From: Streptomyces sp. NRRL F-4489
Lineage (GTDB): Bacteria; Actinomycetota; Actinomycetes; Streptomycetales; Streptomycetaceae
Reading direction: 5' to 3'
Assembly: GCF_001509485.1 (NCBI RefSeq)
Contig: NZ_LLZI01000242.1
Coordinates: 1 to 57,905 of the forward strand
DNA: 57,905 bases
Every line of letters begins with the position of its first letter. The first letter of the stretch is position 1. The notes under the pieces are model-generated. The model saw nothing but the letters and a program-made list of their open reading frames with translations. It searched no databases and was not told the origin of the DNA. Of this stretch, positions 1 through 9,078 are shown piece after piece. A program made the translations under genes and the position numbers.

Positions 1-48
1 GGGTAGGCGTCGCGGGGGCTGAGGGGGCTGAGGGGGTCATGGTGGGAC

Positions 49-1521
49 TCAGTTTCCGGGGAGGTGGTTGATGGGGTGGTCGTCGGTTGCCCAGAGGTAC
101 TGGACGGCGTAGGCGCGCCAGGGGCGCCAGCGGGCGGAGTGGCGGATGAGGGCGGCCGGGGTGGCGGGGAGGCCGAGGCGGGCGGCGGCGCGCCGGAGGC
201 CGAGGTCGGTGGGGGTGAAGGCGTCGGGGTCGCCGAGGGCGCGCATGGCGATGCACTCGACGGTCCAGGGGCCGATGCCGGGGAGTGCGGCGAGGCGGGC
301 GCGGGCCTCGTCGCGGTCGCTGCCGACGCCGAGTTGGAGGGTGCCGGTGGCCAGGGCGCCGATGACACCGGTGAGGGTGGTGCGGCGGGTGCGGGGCATG
401 GCGAGGGCTTCCGGGTCGAGGCCGGCGAGGGCCGCGGTGGTCGGGAAGAGGTGGGTGAGGCCGCCGGCGGGGTCCTCGACGGGTTCGCCGTGGGCGCGGA
501 CCAGGCGTCCGGCGTGGGTGCGGGCGGCGGCGGTGGAGACCTGCTGGCCGAGGACGGCGCGGACCGCGAACTCGTCCGGGTCGGCGGTGCGCGGCACGCG
601 GCGGCCGGGGGCCTTGTCGACCAGGGGTGCCAGCTGGGGGTCGGTACGGAGCAGGTCGTCGACGGCTTCGGGATCGGCGTCGAGGTCGAGCATCCGGCGG
701 CAGCGGGCGATGGCGCCGGCCAGGTCGCGCAGGTCGGTGAGCGAAAGCCGGCAGTCGATGTGGTCGGGGTGCGGGGTGAGGGCCGCGATGCCGTGTCCGT
801 AGGGGAGGGCGAGGGTGCGGCGGTAGGCGCCGTCGCGCCATTCCTCGACGCCGGGGACGGCGGTGGCGGCGAGGTGGCCGAAGAGGTTGTCGGGGTTGAG
901 CGGCCGGCGGAAGGGGAGCCGCAGGGCGAGGGTGCCGGGGGTGGCGGTGCGGGGGCCGGGGCCGGCCCGGCCGCGGAGTTCGGTCGGGGAGAGCGCGAAG
1001 ACCTCGCGGACGGTTTCGTTGAAGCTGCGGATGCTGGCGAAACCGGCGGCGAACGCGATCTCGGCCATCGGGAGGGTGGTGGTCTCGACCAGGAGCCGGG
1101 CGGTCTGGGCGCGCTGGGCGCGGGCCAGGGCGAGGGGGCCGGCGCCGAGTTCGGCGCGCAGCTGGCGTTCGATCTGGCGGGGGCTGTAGCCGAGGCGGGC
1201 GGCGAGGCCGGGTACGCCCTCGCGGTCCACGATGCCGTCGGCGATCAGGCGCATGGCGCGGGCCACGAGGTCGGCGCGCTCGTTCCACTGGGGGGAGCCG
1301 GGGCTGGCGTCGGGGCGGCAGCGTTTGCAGGCCCGGAAGCCGGCCTGCTGGGCGGCGGCCGCGCTGGGGTAGAAGCGCATGTTGCGGGGCTTGGGGGGCA
1401 CGACCGGGCAGCTGGGTCGGCAGTAGATGCCGGTGGTGAGGACGGCGGTGTAGAACCAGCCGTCGAAGCGGGCGTCCTTGGACCGCACGGCGCGCAGACA
1501 GCGCTCGGTATCGGTGTGCAT
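49..1521 (-). CDS. alkA: Ada-AlkA fusion: methyl-phosphotriester sensor / DNA-3-methyladenine glycosylase
   Basis: DNA alkylation-damage sensor fused to a base-excision glycosylase, 490 aa. Residues about 1-75 are the Ada zinc domain with the four Cys ligands C34, C38, C65 and C68 (GIYCRPSC, ACKRC); one of these is the known methyl acceptor from phosphotriesters. Residues about 85-185 are an AraC-type helix-turn-helix pair. The rest is an AlkA-like HhH-GPD glycosylase with LPGIGPWT and a following Asp in TPTDLG, the expected catalytic position. The Ada O6-methylguanine transferase domain is absent, as in mycobacterial Ada-AlkA proteins. I chose the ATG at 1521; an in-frame start 66 bases upstream would add 22 residues with no family character. 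By family role it should excise alkylated bases and activate its own or neighbouring repair genes. Confidence 0.93.
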   Translation of the reverse strand: MHTDTERCLRAVRSKDARFDGWFYTAVLTTGIYCRPSCPVVPPKPRNMRFYPSAAAAQQAGFRACKRCRPDASPGSPQWNERADLVARAMRLIADGIVDREGVPGLAARLGYSPRQIERQLRAELGAGPLALARAQRAQTARLLVETTTLPMAEIAFAAGFASIRSFNETVREVFALSPTELRGRAGPGPRTATPGTLALRLPFRRPLNPDNLFGHLAATAVPGVEEWRDGAYRRTLALPYGHGIAALTPHPDHIDCRLSLTDLRDLAGAIARCRRMLDLDADPEAVDDLLRTDPQLAPLVDKAPGRRVPRTADPDEFAVRAVLGQQVSTAAARTHAGRLVRAHGEPVEDPAGGLTHLFPTTAALAGLDPEALAMPRTRRTTLTGVIGALATGTLQLGVGSDRDEARARLAALPGIGPWTVECIAMRALGDPDAFTPTDLGLRRAAARLGLPATPAALIRHSARWRPWRAYAVQYLWATDDHPINHLPGN

Positions 1522-1693
1522 GCCCTCAAGGATCGCGCGGGGGAACGGGGTGGGGCTGGCGGAAATCCGACATCGATGTCGGCTCATCTGGGGCGATGCG
1601 GGGGTCCCTCACTTCCCGGCGTCCTGCCCGCCGCTCCCCCGGGGACCTGCCCGCCGCCGCCCGCCGCCGGGCCCGCTCTCCCCCGGCGCCGGT

Positions 1694-2230
1694 TCACCGC
1701 TCGGCCAGGGCTGTCTCGTACGCCTGGCGGGCGCGGTCGTCGTAGGCGACGAAGCGGATCTCGTCGAAGGCGAAGGTGCCGGGGTCGGTGGCGAGGGCGG
1801 TGCGGACGGTGGTGACCGCGGTGCGGGCGGCGTCGGCGAGCGGCCAGCGGTAGACGCCGGTGGAGATGGCGGGGAAAGCGAGGGTGCGGGCGCCGAGGCG
1901 GGCGGCGGTGCGGAGGGACTGGGTGTAGCAGGAGGCGAGGAGGTCGGTGCGGTCCTCGGTGGCGGAGTACACCGGGCCCACGGTGTGGATCACCCAGCGG
2001 GCGGGGAGGCGGCCGGCGGTGGTGGCGACGGCCTGGCCGGTCGGGAGGCCGCGGCCGTAGTGGCCGGCGCGCAGGGCGCGGCACTCGGCGAGGATCTCGG
2101 GTCCGCCGCGGCGGTGGATCGCGCCGTCCACGCCCCCGCCGCCGAGCAGGGAGGAGTTGGCGGCGTTGACGATGGCGTCGACGGCCTGGGCGGTGATGTC
2201 GCCCTGGACGAGAGTGAGGCGCGTGCTCAT
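1694..2230 (-). CDS. Macrodomain protein, O-acetyl-ADP-ribose deacetylase type (YmdB-like)
   Basis: A single macrodomain fills all 178 residues. Visible hallmarks are QGDITAQAVDAIVNAANSS near the N-terminus (adenine and ribose binding), GGGGVDGAIHRRGG (phosphate-binding loop) and AFPAISTGVYRWP (second diphosphate loop). This set is typical of MacroD/YmdB hydrolases that remove the acetyl group from O-acetyl-ADP-ribose or mono-ADP-ribose from proteins. A Sir2 deacylase, a producer of O-acetyl-ADP-ribose, lies about 5 kb away at 7061, but the two are not in one operon. The ATG at 2230 is the natural start. The substrate is not provable from sequence. Confidence 0.92.
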   Translation of the reverse strand: MSTRLTLVQGDITAQAVDAIVNAANSSLLGGGGVDGAIHRRGGPEILAECRALRAGHYGRGLPTGQAVATTAGRLPARWVIHTVGPVYSATEDRTDLLASCYTQSLRTAARLGARTLAFPAISTGVYRWPLADAARTAVTTVRTALATDPGTFAFDEIRFVAYDDRARQAYETALAER

Positions 2231-2348
2231 GGGGCGAGCCTAGGACGCCCTGGAGCCGCGGGCGGGGCGTGCGGAGCCGGGCCCGTGGGCGAGCCGTGGC
2301 TACCCCTGGCCCTCTCCTCCGCCGGTGCCGGCCGCGGCCGGCCGCCGC

Positions 2349-2380
2349 CCCTCATCTCCTCCCGCCCTCATCTCCTCCCG
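2349..2380. repeat. Perfect 16-bp tandem duplication over the stop of the FAD oxidoreductase gene
   Basis: Two adjacent identical copies of CCCTCATCTCCTCCCG lie at 2349-2364 and 2365-2380. The TGA stop of the minus-strand oxidoreductase gene is in the second copy (2368-2370), so the first copy repeats the last codons, the stop and a GGAGG-like string just downstream. It looks like a recent slippage duplication. Confidence 0.8.
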
Positions 2381-3780
2381 CCCCGCAGCCGGCGCCAGAC
2401 GGACTTGGCGGCGTAGTGGCCGGACATGCCGTGGACGCCGGGGCCGGGTGGGGTGGCCTGGGAGCAGAGGTAGACGGCGGGGTGGGCGGTCTCGTAGGGG
2501 ACGCGGGTGAGCTTGGGGCGGATGAGGAGGCGGAGGCCGGCGGCGGAGCCGGTCGCGGTGTCGCCGCCGACGTAGTTGGCGTTGCGGGCGGCGAGCTGCG
2601 GGGGGCCGGCGACGGCGCGGGCGAGGACGAGGTCGCGGAAGCCGGGGGCGAACCGCTCGATCTGCCGCTCGACCACCTCGGTGGCGTCGCCTTCCCAGCC
2701 GTTCGGGACATGGCCGTACGCCCAGAAGGTGTGCTTGCCCTCGGGGGCGCGGGTGGGGTCGATGAGGCTGGGCTGGGCGGTGATGAGGAAGGGGACGGAG
2801 GGGTCGCGGCCTTCGGTGGCGGCGGCGAGGGAGGCGGCGATCTCGCGGCTGGTGGGGCCGATGTGGACGGTGCCGGCGCGCCGGGCCTCGGTGGCGGTCC
2901 AGGGGACGGGGCCGGAGAGCGCGTAGTCGATCTTGAAGACGCTGGGGCCGTAGACCGTGTCGCGGTAGGCGTTGCCGAGGCCGGCGATGCGGGCCAGGGC
3001 CGTGGGGGAGGTGTCGAAGACGTACGCGCGGGCGGGCGGGAGGTCGTCCAGGCGCTTGACCTCGAAGCCGGTGTGGACGGTGCCGCCGTGGGCGCGGAGC
3101 AGGCCGGCCAGGGCATCGGAGACGGCCTGGGAGCCGCCGCGCGGGACGGGCCAGCCGTTGGCGTGCGCGGCGAGGGCGAACATCAGCGCCAGGCCGCTGG
3201 TGCCCAGGCCGGTGAGCGGGGCGTTGGCGTGCGCGGCGAGGCCGGCGATCAGGCCGCGGGCCTTCTCGTCCTGGAAGCGGTGGTTGAGCAGGGCGGCGGG
3301 CTGGGCGGCGACCAGGCCGAAGCGGGCGTAGGTCACCGGGTCGCGGGGCAGGCCGAGCCACTGGGTGCGGAGGAAGTCGTGGGCCATGGTGTCCCACTTG
3401 CCGATGAACGGGGCGACCAGCCGGCGGTACGTGCCGGCGTCGCGCGGCCCGAAGGACATCGCGGTCTCGCCGACGGAGTGGGCGAGGACGGCGGCGGTGC
3501 CGTCGGGGAACGGATGCGCCATCGGCAGGTCGGGGTGGAGCCATTCCAGGCCGTGCCGGTCCAGGGGCATGGCGCGGAAGGCGGGTGAGCCGGCGCCGAG
3601 CGGGTGCACGGCGGAGCAGGGGTCGTGGCGGAAGCCGGGGAGGGTGAGTTCCTCCGTGCGGGCTCCGCCGCCGATGGTGTCGCGGGCCTCGAAGACCTCC
3701 ACGGACATCCCGCGGCGGGCGAGTTCGGCCGCCGCCGTCAGGCCGTTGGGTCCCGAACCGATCACCACGGCGTCGAGCAT
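2368..3780 (-). CDS. NAD(P)/FAD-dependent oxidoreductase, phytoene-desaturase-like
   Basis: A flavoprotein amine-oxidase/phytoene-desaturase-fold enzyme of 470 aa. The N-terminus has a classical dinucleotide-binding fold, [20 protein letters not shown], followed by [14 protein letters not shown]. The C-terminus ends in [14 protein letters not shown], resembling the second FAD-contact segment of PYROXD2/CrtI-like proteins. No carotenoid genes are nearby and the protein does not carry a clear carotenoid-enzyme signature, so the substrate is unknown. I prefer the ATG at 3780 (AGGT nine bases upstream) over an in-frame GTG at 3798 that directly abuts an AGGGGA. The gene is read in the same direction as the phosphatase gene 49 bp upstream, so the two may be cotranscribed. 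Confidence 0.88.
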   Translation of the reverse strand: MLDAVVIGSGPNGLTAAAELARRGMSVEVFEARDTIGGGARTEELTLPGFRHDPCSAVHPLGAGSPAFRAMPLDRHGLEWLHPDLPMAHPFPDGTAAVLAHSVGETAMSFGPRDAGTYRRLVAPFIGKWDTMAHDFLRTQWLGLPRDPVTYARFGLVAAQPAALLNHRFQDEKARGLIAGLAAHANAPLTGLGTSGLALMFALAAHANGWPVPRGGSQAVSDALAGLLRAHGGTVHTGFEVKRLDDLPPARAYVFDTSPTALARIAGLGNAYRDTVYGPSVFKIDYALSGPVPWTATEARRAGTVHIGPTSREIAASLAAATEGRDPSVPFLITAQPSLIDPTRAPEGKHTFWAYGHVPNGWEGDATEVVERQIERFAPGFRDLVLARAVAGPPQLAARNANYVGGDTATGSAAGLRLLIRPKLTRVPYETAHPAVYLCSQATPPGPGVHGMSGHYAAKSVWRRLRGGRR

Positions 3781-3829
3781 CGTCGGCACCTGCGCCACTC
3801 CCCTCGTGTCCGACCCTCGCCGGTGAGGA

Positions 3830-4747
3830 TCAGTTGGCGGCCGCCAGCAGTCCGAGGATACGCCGGGCGGTGGCGGCGTCCCGCGCGGCGGTGAACGGGA
3901 GGGCGTTGCCCCCTTCGATACGGAAGGGCCGCCCGGCGACCGTACCGCTCGCGCCGCCGGCTTCGTGGACGAGGAGCAGGCCGGCGGCGTGGTCCCAGGC
4001 GTTCTCCCAGCTGAAGGCGGTGGCGTCGAGGCGGCCCTGGGCTATGTGGAGGTATTCCAGGCCCGCGGAGCCGCAGGGGCGGGGGGCGATGCCGGGGGTG
4101 TCGAGGGCGGCCAGGACGCGCTTCTGCTCGTCGTCGGTGAAGTCGTAATGGGAGGTGGCGACGCGGAGCGCGGCGCCCGGGGCGGGGTGGCCGGCGGTGA
4201 GGCGCTCGCCGTTGAGCCAGGCGCCGGCGCCGCGGCGGGCCACGGCCATCTGGCCGAGCGCGGGGGCGTACGTCCAGGAGGCGAGGACCTCGCCGTGGTG
4301 GGCGAGGGAGACGAGGGTGGCGAAGCCGGGGTCGCCGTGGACGAACTGGCGGGTGCCGTCGACCGGGTCGACGATCCAGACGGGGGCGTCGCCGCGCAGG
4401 GCGTCCAGGACGGCGGGGTCGGCGTGCACGGCTTCCTCGCCGACGACCCGGGAGCCGGGCAGCAGGGCGGTCAGGGCCTCGGTGAGGTGCTCCTCGGCGC
4501 GCCGGTCGGCGGTGGTGACGAGGTCGTGCGGGCCGTTCTTCTGCACCACGTCGTCGGCGGCGAGCTGGCGGAAGCGGGGCATGATCTCGTCGGCCGCGGC
4601 GCGGCGGACGGCCGTCTCGACGGCGGCCGGGTCGAACGGGACGGCGGCGGCCGGATCCGGCCCGGAGGGCGCGGCGGGGGCGGGGGTGAGGGCGTCGGTG
4701 AGGTCCGTGGTGGCTCCCGGGGCCGGGGTCTGCGGTGTTTCGATCAT
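3830..4747 (-). CDS. Inositol monophosphatase family phosphatase
   Basis: A Mg2+-dependent phosphatase of the IMPase/histidinol-phosphatase family, 305 aa. The metal site is clear: GEEAV (first Glu), DPVDGTRQF (the DPxDGT signature) and [10 protein letters not shown] (distal WDxxAG motif). The first 40 residues are Pro/Ala-rich and probably disordered. The start is the ATG at 4747 with GGAG just upstream; extending to 4852 adds unrelated Pro/Arg-rich sequence. Family members act on inositol phosphates, histidinol phosphate or fructose-1,6-bisphosphate; the exact substrate is undetermined. Upstream, 4748-4992 is GC-rich with no gene or obvious signal. Confidence 0.9.
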   Translation of the reverse strand: MIETPQTPAPGATTDLTDALTPAPAAPSGPDPAAAVPFDPAAVETAVRRAAADEIMPRFRQLAADDVVQKNGPHDLVTTADRRAEEHLTEALTALLPGSRVVGEEAVHADPAVLDALRGDAPVWIVDPVDGTRQFVHGDPGFATLVSLAHHGEVLASWTYAPALGQMAVARRGAGAWLNGERLTAGHPAPGAALRVATSHYDFTDDEQKRVLAALDTPGIAPRPCGSAGLEYLHIAQGRLDATAFSWENAWDHAAGLLLVHEAGGASGTVAGRPFRIEGGNALPFTAARDAATARRILGLLAAAN

Positions 4748-4992
4748 GTCTCCATCGAACCACGCGGCACTGACACTCCGGCCGGCGCCAAGGTGAACTC
4801 CGGGTTCCGCCCGGGCGGCGACCGGGTGCCGGAGCGGGCCGGGGCCCGGCACCCGTCAGCGCCTGCCGCGCCACCGTTCCCGCAGGTCAGCGCCGTACGC
4901 CGAGAGCCGGACCCGGGCCGCCCCCGCCCGCCGGAGGCGCCCCCAGCCCGCTCACGGCCCCCGCCCCGCCTGACGGCGCCCGCCCCGCCCTC

Positions 4993-6861
4993 TCACCGCC
5001 CCACCGCGTACCCCTGCATCCCCCGCGGATTGGCGGCGGCCGAGAGCACCCCGGTCTCCGGGTCGCGGGCCACCGCGGACAGCCGGCCCTCGGACCAGGG
5101 GCCGCCCACCGTGACGTCGTGCCCCCGGCGGCGCAGCTCGCCGATGACCTCTGCCCCGATCCGGGACTCGACGGTGACCGCGCCCGGCCGCATGGCGCGC
5201 GGGAAGAACGAGCCGGGGAAGGCGTCGTTGTGCCAGTTCGGGGCGTCGATGGCGCCCTGGAGGTCGAGTCCGCCGCGGACCGGCGGGCGCAGTGCGGCGG
5301 CGAGGAAGAAGTGCAGCTGCCACTGGTCCTGCTGGTCGCCGCCGGGGGTGCCGAACGCCATCACGGGCACGCCGTCACGCAGCGCGAGGGACGGGGTGAG
5401 GGTGGTGCGGGGGCGGCGGCCGGGGGTGAGGGAGTTGGGCAGGCCCTCCTCCAGCCAGGTCATCTGGAGCCGGGTGCCGAGCGGGAAGCCGAGGGCGGGG
5501 ATGACCGGGTTGGACTGGAGCCAGCCGCCGGACGGGGTGGCGGAGACGAGGTTGCCCCAGCGGTCGGCGATGGCGAGGTGGCAGGTGTCGCCGCGGGTGG
5601 TGCCGTCCCGGTCGACCTCGGGGGCGACGGCGGGCGGCTCGCCCCGTCCGGTACCGGTGGCGGTGGTCGGCTCCCCGGCCCCGCGCGCCAGAGCGGCGGA
5701 CGGGCCCGGCCCACGCTCCCCAGCGCCAGCCCCGGCCCCCGTCGCGCCCGCCACGACGTACGCCGGGAGCCGCGGCGTACGCCCACCGGGGCTGCCGGGC
5801 CGCAGCGCGTACGAGGCGTCCGCGCCGATCAGGACGCGGCGGGCGGCGCTGTAGTCGTCCGCGAGCAGGTCGCTGAGCGGGACGTCGGCGGCGTCGCCGT
5901 ACCACGCCTCGCGGTCGGCCATGGCGAGTTTGCAGCCCTCGATGAGCAGGTGGACGTACTCGGGACTGCCGTAGGCCGGCAACTCCTCCGGGAGCAGGGC
6001 GAGTTGCTGGAGGAAGGCGGGGCCCTGCGTCCAGGCGCCGGGCTTGGCGACGGTCCAGCCGTGCCAGTCGTACGTCACCGGGTCCTCGTAGGTGGCGGTG
6101 TAGGCGGCGAGGTCGTCGCCGGTGAGGGTTCCGGCGTGGCGGGCGCCGGAGGTGTCCAGGGCGGGGCGGGCGGCGAACGCGGCGAGCGCCTCGCCGATGA
6201 AGCCCTCGCGCCAGATGCGGCGGGCCGCGTCGATCTGCGCCTCCCGGTCGGCGGAAGCCGCCGCGGCCTCGGTGAGCAGGCGGCGCCAAGTGGCCGCCAG
6301 GGGGCGGTTGGTGAGGAGTCCACCGGGGCGGACGGCGCGGCCGCCGGGCAGGTAGAGCGCGGCGGAGGTGGTCCACTCGGTCTCGAAGAGTTCCCGGACG
6401 GTCTCGACGGTCTGCCCTATCCGCTCGACGGCGGGGTGGCCGTGCTCGGCGTAGCCGATGGCGTAACGGAGCACCTCGGCCAGGGACTTGGTGCCGTGGT
6501 CGCGGAGCAGCAGCATCCAGGCGTCGAAGGCGCCGGGGACGGCGGCGGCGAGCGGCCCGGTACCGGGTACGAGGTCCAGGCCGAGGGAGGTGTAGTGGCC
6601 CGGGGTCGCGCCGGCGGGGGCGGGGCCCTGGCCGCAGAGCACCCGGACCGGGCCGCCGGCGGGCGCCAGGAGGATGGGGACCTCGCCGGCCGGCCCGTTG
6701 AGGTGCGGTTCGACGACGTGCAGGACGAAGCCGGCGGCGACGGCGGCATCGAAGGCGTTGCCGCCGTCCTCCAGGACGGCCATCGCCGACTGGGACGCCA
6801 GCCAGTGGGTGGTGGCGGCCATCCCGAAGGTGCCTTGGAGGGTGGGGCGGGTGGTGAACAC
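4993..6861 (-). CDS. Gamma-glutamyltransferase family protein, no signal peptide
   Basis: An Ntn-hydrolase of the gamma-glutamyltransferase family, 622 aa. The autoprocessing and nucleophile site is T426 in GDTCHLAIAD, the T-[T/C]-H pattern that begins the small subunit in this family. A large Gly/Ala/Arg-rich insertion sits just before it (about residues 365-415). The start is the GTG at 6861, with GAGGAG five bases upstream. The N-terminus (MFTTRPTLQGTFGMAATTHW) has no secretion signal, unlike the paralogue at 19369. Family members split glutathione or other gamma-glutamyl compounds; some cytosolic relatives act on acylated substrates or lack transferase activity. The Sir2 gene is divergent across 199 bp. 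Confidence 0.88.
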   Translation of the reverse strand: MFTTRPTLQGTFGMAATTHWLASQSAMAVLEDGGNAFDAAVAAGFVLHVVEPHLNGPAGEVPILLAPAGGPVRVLCGQGPAPAGATPGHYTSLGLDLVPGTGPLAAAVPGAFDAWMLLLRDHGTKSLAEVLRYAIGYAEHGHPAVERIGQTVETVRELFETEWTTSAALYLPGGRAVRPGGLLTNRPLAATWRRLLTEAAAASADREAQIDAARRIWREGFIGEALAAFAARPALDTSGARHAGTLTGDDLAAYTATYEDPVTYDWHGWTVAKPGAWTQGPAFLQQLALLPEELPAYGSPEYVHLLIEGCKLAMADREAWYGDAADVPLSDLLADDYSAARRVLIGADASYALRPGSPGGRTPRLPAYVVAGATGAGAGAGERGPGPSAALARGAGEPTTATGTGRGEPPAVAPEVDRDGTTRGDTCHLAIADRWGNLVSATPSGGWLQSNPVIPALGFPLGTRLQMTWLEEGLPNSLTPGRRPRTTLTPSLALRDGVPVMAFGTPGGDQQDQWQLHFFLAAALRPPVRGGLDLQGAIDAPNWHNDAFPGSFFPRAMRPGAVTVESRIGAEVIGELRRRGHDVTVGGPWSEGRLSAVARDPETGVLSAAANPRGMQGYAVGR

Positions 6862-7060
6862 GGGGTCTCCTCGTCGCGGCTCGCCGGGCAGGTGATCACC
6901 GGTAGCCTCCCCCACCGGCCCGGCCCGCCACCACCCTCTCCCCCGGGTGCCCGGCGGCCGCGCCGGGCCGTACCGGGCGGCGCGTCCGGCCGCGCGGAAA
7001 CCGGGCCGCCGGGCGCGGAACCGGCTCGCCGGAGGTCGGCCCGTTCCGTACGCTCGGGCC

Positions 7061-7807
7061 ATGAGCAGCAGCGACGGCCGGCCGGCGCGGCGCCCACTGG
7101 TGGCGCTCCTGACCGGCGCCGGCATCTCCACCGACTCCGGGGTCCCCGACTACCGCGGGCCCAACGGGCTGTGGCGGCGCGACCCGGAGGCCGCGAAGCT
7201 GGTCACCTACGAGGCGTACATGGCCGATCCGGAGGTCCGGCGGCGGTCCTGGCGGATGCGGCGGGACAGCCCGGCGCTGCGGGCCCGGCCGAACGCCGCA
7301 CACGAGGCGGTGGCCCGGCTGGAGCGGTCCGGGACGCCGGTGCGGGTGCTGACCCAGAACGTGGACGGGCTGCACCAGCTCGCCGGGATGCCGGCCCGCA
7401 AGGTGCTCGAACTCCACGGCACCGCTAGAGAGGTGGTGTGCACCGGGTGCGGGGCGCGGTCCCCGATGGCGGGGGCGCTGGAGCGGGTGGCGGCGGGCGA
7501 GCCGGATCCGGCGTGCCGGGAGTGCGGCGGGATCCTGAAGTCGGCGACGGTGATGTTCGGGGAGCGGCTTGATCCACGGGTCATCGGGGAGGCGCTGGCG
7601 GTGGCGAAGGCGGCCGAGGTGTTCTTCGCGGTCGGCACCACGCTCCAGGTGCAGCCGGCCGCGTCGCTCGCCGGGGTGGCCGTGGAGCACGGCGCCCGCC
7701 TGGTGATCGTCAACGCCGATCCGACGCCGTACGACGCGCTGGCCGCCGAGGTGGTCAGGGAGCCGATCGGGACGGCGCTGCCCCGGCTGCTGGACGCGCT
7801 CGCCTGA
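7061..7807 (+). CDS. Sir2-family NAD-dependent protein deacylase
   Basis: A class III (NAD+-dependent) lysine deacylase, 248 aa. Seen: GAGISTDSGVPDYRG (NAD loop), TQNVDGLHQ, the catalytic His in LELHGT, a zinc ribbon with CTGC and CREC pairs, and GTTLQVQPAA. The ATG at 7061 fits the family length. The product O-acetyl-ADP-ribose would be a substrate for a macrodomain enzyme like the one at 1694-2230, though the two genes are unlinked. It is followed after 166 bp by the lipoate ligase, so a link to lipoyl or other acyl-lysine marks is possible but only inferred. Confidence 0.95.
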   Translation: MSSSDGRPARRPLVALLTGAGISTDSGVPDYRGPNGLWRRDPEAAKLVTYEAYMADPEVRRRSWRMRRDSPALRARPNAAHEAVARLERSGTPVRVLTQNVDGLHQLAGMPARKVLELHGTAREVVCTGCGARSPMAGALERVAAGEPDPACRECGGILKSATVMFGERLDPRVIGEALAVAKAAEVFFAVGTTLQVQPAASLAGVAVEHGARLVIVNADPTPYDALAAEVVREPIGTALPRLLDALA

Positions 7808-7973
7808 GCCCGCCGCGCGGACAAACGCCCCGCCCGGGCGCCCGGGGGCCGGCGGGGGTCCGCTCCGACCCGTTGTGCCGGGAATGCCGGTGCCCGCGTT
7901 ACGGTTGACGCCGCTGCCGGCCGCGCGCCGTGCGGGGGAAAGGGCAGCCGGTCGTGGAAGGACGGAGAGGGCC

Positions 7974-9041
7974 GTGCAGGGCAAGCACCACGGTGAGTAC
8001 AAGGTGCCGGGCGGCAAGCTGGTGGTCGTCGATCTGGACGTGGTGGACGGGGCGCTGCGCGGGGTCCGCGTCGCCGGGGACTTCTTCCTGGAGCCGGACG
8101 AGGCGCTGGACGCGATCAACGGCGCGCTGGAGGGCGCCCCGGCGGACACCGACGCGCGCGGGCTGGCCGCCCGGATCGACGCGGCGCTGCCGGCCGGCGC
8201 GGTGCTGTTCGGCTTCAGCGGCGAGGCGGTGGGCATCGCGGTGCGGCGGGCGGTGGCCGGCGCCCGGGAGTGGACGGACTTCGACTGGCAGATCATCCAC
8301 GAGGGCCCGCAGTCCCCGGAGCTGCACATGGCGCTGGACGAGGTGCTGACGGCCGAGGTCGCGGCCGGGCGGCGGCCGCCGACGCTGCGGGTGTGGGAGT
8401 GGGACCGCCCGGCGGTGATCATCGGCAGCTTCCAGTCGCTGCGCAACGAGGTCGATCCGGAGGGCGCGGCCCGGCACGGTGTCACGGTCGTACGGCGGAT
8501 CTCCGGCGGCGGGGCGATGTTCGTCGAGCCCGGCAACACCATCACCTATTCGCTGTGTGTGCCCAACTCCCTTGTGCAGGGCCTGAGTTTCGCCGAGAGT
8601 TACGCGTATCTGGACGACTGGGTGCTGGCCGCGCTCGGCGACATGGGCATCCGGGCGTGGTACAAGCCGCTGAACGACATCGCCACCGACGCCGGAAAGA
8701 TCGCCGGCGCGGCGCAGAAGCGGATGGTGGCCGGGGACGGCGCGGTGCTGCACCACGTGACGATGTCGTACGACATCGACGCCGACAAGATGCTCGACGT
8801 GCTGCGGATCGGCAAGGAGAAGATGTCCGACAAGGGCACCACCAGCGCGAAGAAGCGGGTCGATCCGCTGCGGCGGCAGACCGGGCTGCCGCGGGCGGAG
8901 GTCATCGAGCGGATGATCGCGTCCTTCCGCGCCCGCTACGGCGGGTCGCCGGGGACGGTGACGGCCGAGGAGCTGGCCCGGGCCCGGGAGCTGGCCGCGG
9001 GCAAGTTCTCCTCCGAGGAGTGGCTGACCCGGGTGCCGTAG
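7974..9041 (+). CDS. Lipoate-protein ligase family protein with N-terminal accessory domain
   Basis: A predicted lipoyl/octanoyl-transfer enzyme, 355 aa. Residues about 100-320 form the LplA catalytic domain: RRISGGGAMFVEPGN and the lysine of DIATDAGKIAGAAQKR. Residues about 8-85 (GKLVVVDLDVVDGAL, VRVAGDFFLEP, IDAALP) resemble the small lipoate-ligase accessory domain that in E. coli LplA lies at the C-terminus. The order therefore appears permuted. The start is the GTG at 7974 with GGAGAGG just upstream. By family it should attach lipoate to E2 or H-protein lysines in the cytoplasm. The acyl donor, free lipoate with ATP or a carrier-bound form, cannot be told from sequence. Confidence 0.88.
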   Translation: MQGKHHGEYKVPGGKLVVVDLDVVDGALRGVRVAGDFFLEPDEALDAINGALEGAPADTDARGLAARIDAALPAGAVLFGFSGEAVGIAVRRAVAGAREWTDFDWQIIHEGPQSPELHMALDEVLTAEVAAGRRPPTLRVWEWDRPAVIIGSFQSLRNEVDPEGAARHGVTVVRRISGGGAMFVEPGNTITYSLCVPNSLVQGLSFAESYAYLDDWVLAALGDMGIRAWYKPLNDIATDAGKIAGAAQKRMVAGDGAVLHHVTMSYDIDADKMLDVLRIGKEKMSDKGTTSAKKRVDPLRRQTGLPRAEVIERMIASFRARYGGSPGTVTAEELARARELAAGKFSSEEWLTRVP

Positions 9042-9078
9042 CGCACCCGGTCACAGGCACACCGCCGCCCGGCCCGCC

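Noticed and set aside
64..1815. Long open frame on the plus strand opposite the Ada-AlkA gene
   Set aside because: Gly/Ala/Val/Glu-rich low-complexity translation with no motif; a GC-skew shadow of a gene with clear domains.
6862..7131. 90-residue N-terminal extension of the gamma-glutamyltransferase-like protein
   Set aside because: Arg/Gly-rich, overlaps the divergent Sir2 start, and lacks a ribosome site; the GTG at 6861 has GAGGAG.
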